The position numbers were made by a program, and so were the translations under genes. 9,798 nt of DNA from Planctomycetota bacterium (GTDB lineage Bacteria > Planctomycetota > PLA2 > JAEUHO01): contig JAHEIK010000049.1 in NCBI GenBank assembly GCA_024639415.1, positions 4,795-14,592 on the forward strand. The letters are read 5' to 3'. Within the stretch, counting starts at the first letter, position 1, and every line of letters begins with the position of its first letter. Shown one piece after another: positions 7,199-9,798 of this stretch. A model generated the notes under the pieces. That model was given only the letters and a program-made list of their open reading frames with translations. It had not been told where the DNA came from and did not search any database.

Positions 7199-8239
7199 AT
7201 GAGCACGGACGCAAGCAACCGCCCGAAGGACGAGCGCAAGAAGCTGCTCGAGGTCAAGGGCCTCAAGACCTACTTCAAGGTCGAAGGCCGCGTAGCCAAG
7301 GCCGTCGACGGCGTGGACTTCGAGATCTACGAGAACGAGGTGTTCGGCCTCGTCGGCGAGTCCGGTAGCGGCAAGTCCGTGACGGCGCTCTCCGTCATCC
7401 GCCTGATCCCCAACCCGCCCGGGTGGATCGACGCCGGCGAGATCAAGTTCCGTGGCCGGGACATGATGAAGATGTCCTTCGAGGACGTGCGCAAGATTCG
7501 CGGCAACGACATCTCGATGATCTTCCAGGAGCCGATGACCGCCCTGAACCCGGTGTACAGCATCGGCTTCCAGTTGATGGAGGCCGTTCGGCACCACGCG
7601 GTCATGAGCAAGGACGACGCGCGCGAGCGCGCCGCAGAGATGCTCTCGCTCGTGGGCATCCCCGACGCCGCATCGCGACTGAAGAACTACCCCCACCAGT
7701 TCTCCGGCGGCATGCGCCAGCGCGCGATGATCGCCATGGCCCTGGCCCTGCACCCGGCCCTGCTCATCGCGGACGAGCCCACGACGGCGCTCGACGTGAC
7801 GATCCAGGCGCAGATCCTCGATCTGATGCTCAAGGCGCGCGAGCAGACGGGAGATGCGTCCATCCTCCTGATCACGCACGACCTCGCGGTCGTGGCTGAG
7901 ACCTGCCAGCGCGTGGCGGTCATGTACGGCGGCAAGATCCAGGAGATCGCGCGCGTCGAGGACCTCTTCGCAGATCCGCTGCACCCCTACACGCGCGGCC
8001 TCCTGCGCTCCCTGCCGCGTCCCGACCGTGAGCGCAAGAGGCGCCTCGACACGATCCCCGGGATCGTGCCGAGCGTGTTCGACTTCCCCAAGGGCTGCAA
8101 GTTCGCTACACGCTGCCCCGAGAGGTTCGACCGCTGCGACGAGGAGGAGCCCGAACTCGTCGAGGTCGGCGCCGGCCGCAAGTGCCGCTGCCACCTCGTC
8201 GACCCGTCCGACACCCCCGCAGCGAAGGAGCAGGCATGA
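7199..8239 (+). CDS. oppD: Peptide ABC transporter ATP-binding protein, OppD/DppD type
   Basis: A 346-residue cytoplasmic ATPase that powers the permease pair. All catalytic motifs are intact: Walker A GESGSGKS (53-60), Q-loop Gln110 in [10 protein letters not shown], signature FSGGMRQR (168-175), Walker B LLIADE with catalytic Glu193, D-loop ALD (197-199) and switch His227. The C-terminal oligopeptide/dipeptide transporter extension follows from about residue 262 (HPYTRGLL). It contains Cys300, Cys306, Cys313 and Cys331, with an additional Cys329. This cysteine pattern carries a [4Fe-4S] cluster in characterised DppD/OppD relatives, and its presence here is inferred. GAGG at 7185-7188, overlapping the end of yejE, lies 10 nt before ATG at 7199. 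Its stop overlaps the next start as ATGA, implying coupled translation. OppD-type rather than OppF-type is called from the [13 protein letters not shown]alker A region and the position first in the pair. Confidence 0.93.
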   Translation: MSTDASNRPKDERKKLLEVKGLKTYFKVEGRVAKAVDGVDFEIYENEVFGLVGESGSGKSVTALSVIRLIPNPPGWIDAGEIKFRGRDMMKMSFEDVRKIRGNDISMIFQEPMTALNPVYSIGFQLMEAVRHHAVMSKDDARERAAEMLSLVGIPDAASRLKNYPHQFSGGMRQRAMIAMALALHPALLIADEPTTALDVTIQAQILDLMLKAREQTGDASILLITHDLAVVAETCQRVAVMYGGKIQEIARVEDLFADPLHPYTRGLLRSLPRPDRERKRRLDTIPGIVPSVFDFPKGCKFATRCPERFDRCDEEEPELVEVGAGRKCRCHLVDPSDTPAAKEQA

Positions 8240-9252
8240 GCGCCCACGTGCCCTCCGACAAGTCGCTCCTCGAGGTCCAGGACCTGAAGATCTACTACCC
8301 GATCCACGCGGGCGTCTTCCTGCGGCACGTCGGGGACGTCAAGGCGGTGGACGACATCTCGTTCGACATCCGCCAGGGCGAGACGCTGGGCCTCGTCGGC
8401 GAATCCGGCTGCGGCAAGACCACCGTCGGCAAGGGCATCATGCGGCTGGTGGACATCACCGCCGGCACGATGGACTTCACGCGCCGCAACGGCGAGACGG
8501 TGGATCTCGTGCCCCTCTCGCGTGGTGAGATGCGCCCGATCCGCGCCGAGATCCAGATGATCTATCAGGATCCCTACTCGTCGCTCAACCCGCGCTGGTC
8601 GGTCGGCGACATCATCGCGGAGCCGATGCGCGTCCATCAGCCGAAGCTGACGCTCGCCGAGCGCGACGAGAAGGTCGCGTGGCTGCTCGAGAAGGTCGGC
8701 CTGACCGGTGAGCAGGCGCACCGCTACCCGCACGAGTTCAGCGGTGGCCAGCGGCAGCGTGTGGGTATCGCACGTGCGCTGTCGACCAACCCGCGCCTCG
8801 TGATCTCGGACGAGCCGGTGTCGGCGCTGGACGTGTCGATCCAGGCCCAGGTCATCAACCTCATGCAGGACCTGCAGGAGGAGTTCGGGCTCACGTATCT
8901 GTTCATCGCGCACGACCTCTCGGTCGTCGAGCACATCAGCCACCGCATCGCGGTGATGTACCTCGGCAACATCGTGGAGTTGGGCCCTGCACAGCGCGTG
9001 TACGAGAACGCCCTCCACCCCTACTCGCAGGCGCTGCTGTCAGCCGTGCCCCTGCCGGATCCGTCGCTGAAGCGGCCGGACCGCATCGCGCTCGAGGGCG
9101 AGGTGCCGAGTCCGCTTGCCAAGCCGTCAGGCTGTCCGTTCCGCACGCGCTGCCCGCTCGCCGAGCCGTCCTGCGCCGAAGAGGTCCCGAAGCTCCAGGA
9201 GTTGGAGACGGATCACTTCGTGGCTTGCCCCATCGTCGCCCGCACCGGCTGA
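8236..9252 (+). CDS. oppF: Peptide ABC transporter ATP-binding protein, OppF/DppF type
   Basis: A 338-residue cytoplasmic ATPase, partner of the preceding one. ATG at 8236 overlaps the oppD stop by 4 nt and follows AAGGAG (8225-8230) by 5 nt. Longer in-frame starts upstream would only re-read the end of oppD. Motifs are Walker A GESGCGKT (55-62), Q-loop Gln111 in [11 protein letters not shown] (the usual OppF/DppF form), signature FSGGQRQR (168-175), Walker B LVISDE with Glu193, D-loop ALD (197-199) and switch His226. The C-terminal extension starts near HPYSQALL (261-268). It holds Cys300, Cys306, Cys313 and Cys331, the same residue numbers as in oppD. In E. coli YejF these two ATPase domains are fused in one chain; here they are separate. 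Both sites look catalytically competent. This is the last gene of the operon, and its TGA overlaps the left arm of an 18-bp inverted repeat. Confidence 0.93.
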   Translation: MSAHVPSDKSLLEVQDLKIYYPIHAGVFLRHVGDVKAVDDISFDIRQGETLGLVGESGCGKTTVGKGIMRLVDITAGTMDFTRRNGETVDLVPLSRGEMRPIRAEIQMIYQDPYSSLNPRWSVGDIIAEPMRVHQPKLTLAERDEKVAWLLEKVGLTGEQAHRYPHEFSGGQRQRVGIARALSTNPRLVISDEPVSALDVSIQAQVINLMQDLQEEFGLTYLFIAHDLSVVEHISHRIAVMYLGNIVELGPAQRVYENALHPYSQALLSAVPLPDPSLKRPDRIALEGEVPSPLAKPSGCPFRTRCPLAEPSCAEEVPKLQELETDHFVACPIVARTG

Positions 9253-9268
9253 TCCGGCGTGCTGGTGC
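9251..9268 (+). repeat. 18-bp inverted repeat, left arm, overlapping the oppF stop codon
   Basis: GATCCGGCGTGCTGGTGC begins at the second base of the oppF TGA. Its exact reverse complement lies at 9610-9627. The span between outer ends is 377 bp. The match does not extend outward by simple pairing. Confidence 0.85.
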
Positions 9269-9297
9269 TCGGCGGCGCGGCGTCGTCGTCGTGCGAA

Positions 9298-9311
9298 CGA
9301 GGCCGGCCTCG
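9298..9311. repeat. 14-bp perfect palindrome
   Basis: CGAGGCCGGCCTCG is its own reverse complement. It lies 45 nt after the oppF stop. A second perfect palindrome, AATGCGCATT, is at 9332-9341. Either could be a dimer binding site or simple repeat structure. Confidence 0.7.
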
Positions 9312-9364
9312 AGCCAGCGCTTGAGCCGGCGAATGCGCATTACCAGACGCACGTACCCATGGGC

Positions 9365-9389
9365 CCCACACGACCGCAGGTCGTGTGGG
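9365..9389. repeat. Perfect hairpin, 11-bp stem with 3-nt loop
   Basis: CCCACACGACC and GGTCGTGTGGG pair perfectly around the loop GCA. It is 112 nt past the oppF stop. The strong stem could stop transcript decay or help end transcription of the operon, but the following bases (AGTGGCAGACC) contain no T-run, so it is listed as a structural repeat and not as an intrinsic terminator. Confidence 0.7.
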
Positions 9390-9609
9390 AGTGGCAGACC
9401 ACGCCACGGCGGGGTGTGCTCGAGAGGACTTCGTCGCGAGCCCGTGGAGGCCGAAGCGAGTCGGCAGCACGGCGCGGATTCGCGACCGAGGCGTGCTCCT
9501 GCACGTTCAGGAAGCGCATCCGGGCCGGGAGTCGACGCAGCGAGGGCATCAACGGGCGCAGCAGAAGGCCCTCTCGATCACACCCCCACAGCCTCCTTGC
9601 GGCGCCGTC

Positions 9610-9627
9610 GCACCAGCACGCCGGATC
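9610..9627 (-). repeat. 18-bp inverted repeat, right arm
   Basis: GCACCAGCACGCCGGATC is the exact reverse complement of 9251-9268. Just inside both arms the sequence is again CGGCG-rich, with partial similarity. Either a small element bounded by terminal repeats or two inverted copies of a short dispersed repeat would explain the pair. Confidence 0.85.
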
Positions 9628-9662
9628 GCCCCTGAGAGGCGCGGCCACGAGCGCTGTTCGGG

Positions 9663-9798
9663 TAGGGGCCTTGGGAGGCCGGCGCCCAAGGCGGCGGGCG
9701 AGTCTTGGCCCTCCCCGTGGGCTGTCGTGCGCGCCTGCGGCGCCGATCGAGACGGGCCAAGACTCGCCTTCGCGATGCTCAGGCTCCCAAGGCCCCTA
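9663..9798. repeat. Nested double inverted repeat reaching the window edge
   Basis: The outer arms are TAGGGGCCTTGGGAG (9663-9677) and its exact reverse complement at 9784-9798. The inner arms are GGCGAGTCTTGGCCC (9697-9711) and its exact reverse complement at 9754-9768. Both are 15 bp without mismatch. Spacers between outer and inner arms are 19 and 15 nt, and the centre is 42 nt. A competing local hairpin pairs GCCTTGGG (9668-9675) with CCCAAGGC (9685-9692). The outer arm may continue beyond the window. It could be a miniature inverted-repeat element, a structured RNA, or a bidirectional transcription end. Confidence 0.75.

Larger units (their letters stand above)
9253..9798. other. Intergenic region of 546 bp, no convincing gene, rich in inverted repeats
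   Basis: No frame on either strand shows a recognisable domain, a ribosome binding site with a sensible start, or the third-position bias pattern of the neighbouring genes. Predicted peptides are Arg/Pro/Ala-rich, as expected of non-coding GC-rich DNA. What it does hold is several palindromes, one perfect hairpin, a long-range 18-bp inverted pair and a nested inverted repeat reaching the window edge. No T-run follows any of the hairpins, so no standard intrinsic terminator can be named. Confidence 0.65.

Noticed and set aside
4876..7266. Very long open frame on the minus strand (796 codons) opposite the permeases
   Set aside because: It is the antisense shadow of strongly G/C-ending codons. 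Its peptide is low-complexity (Asp, Glu, Arg, His, Val), shows no domain, and covers three well-supported + strand genes.
7130..9018. Two long minus-strand open frames opposite the ATPases
   Set aside because: They mirror conserved ATPase codons. Walker, signature and switch motifs on the + strand leave no doubt about the real frame.
9365..9389. Rho-independent terminator
   Set aside because: The stem is strong, but no T-run follows on either strand.
9340..9648. Small minus-strand open frames in the tail region (also 9213-9470 and 9578-9760)
   Set aside because: No ribosome binding site, no domain, and unlikely composition. They run through the inverted repeats. A degraded gene cannot be fully excluded.
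9251..9798. CRISPR array or integron attC site in the repeat-rich tail
   Set aside because: The repeats are inverted pairs, not evenly spaced direct repeats. No core GTTRRRY-type site pair or integrase gene is seen.

Overview
The window is GC-rich DNA (most codons end in G or C) from a Gram-negative-type bacterium. The evidence is a lipoprotein-type solute receptor, a Sec signal peptide, and a large exported protein with SdrD_B-like and HYR-like domains. The mix of exported Ig-like repeat protein, PDZ protein and a YejB/YejE-type transporter resembles uncultured Planctomycetota or neighbouring phyla. That placement is inference, and no phylogenetic marker gene is present. All genes lie on the + strand.

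Layout. Positions 2-1396 hold the 3' part of a gene for a modular exported or surface protein: beta-helix-like segment, SdrD_B-like domain, HYR-like domain and a terminal Ig-like domain. Positions 1441-2574 encode an exported PDZ-domain protein with an unrecognised C-terminal domain. Positions 2699-9252 are a five-gene peptide ABC transporter operon. It consists of a lipoprotein substrate receptor (YejA-like), two permeases (YejB-like and YejE-like) and two separate ATPases (OppD/DppD-like and OppF/DppF-like). Positions 9253-9798 carry no convincing gene but are dense in inverted repeats.

How the genes work together. The lipoprotein would capture an oligopeptide-like substrate outside the inner membrane. 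The YejB/YejE pair would form the channel, and the OppD/OppF pair would power it. Gene spacing tightens along the operon: 74 nt, 15 nt, 7 nt, then a 4-nt ATGA overlap. This supports co-translation of the permease and ATPase genes. The E. coli relative YejABEF imports microcin C and peptides, and its YejF is one protein with two ATPase domains. Here the two domains are separate genes.

The least ordinary features are two. The YejE-like permease has an extra N-terminal membrane helix behind a TTG start and a charged, probably coiled-coil insertion in its extracytoplasmic loop. The tail region contains an 18-bp inverted pair whose left arm overlaps the last stop codon, an 11-bp perfect hairpin, and a nested double inverted repeat running to the window edge. 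I found no clearly new defence or mobile system. The repeat-rich tail is the best candidate for something undescribed.
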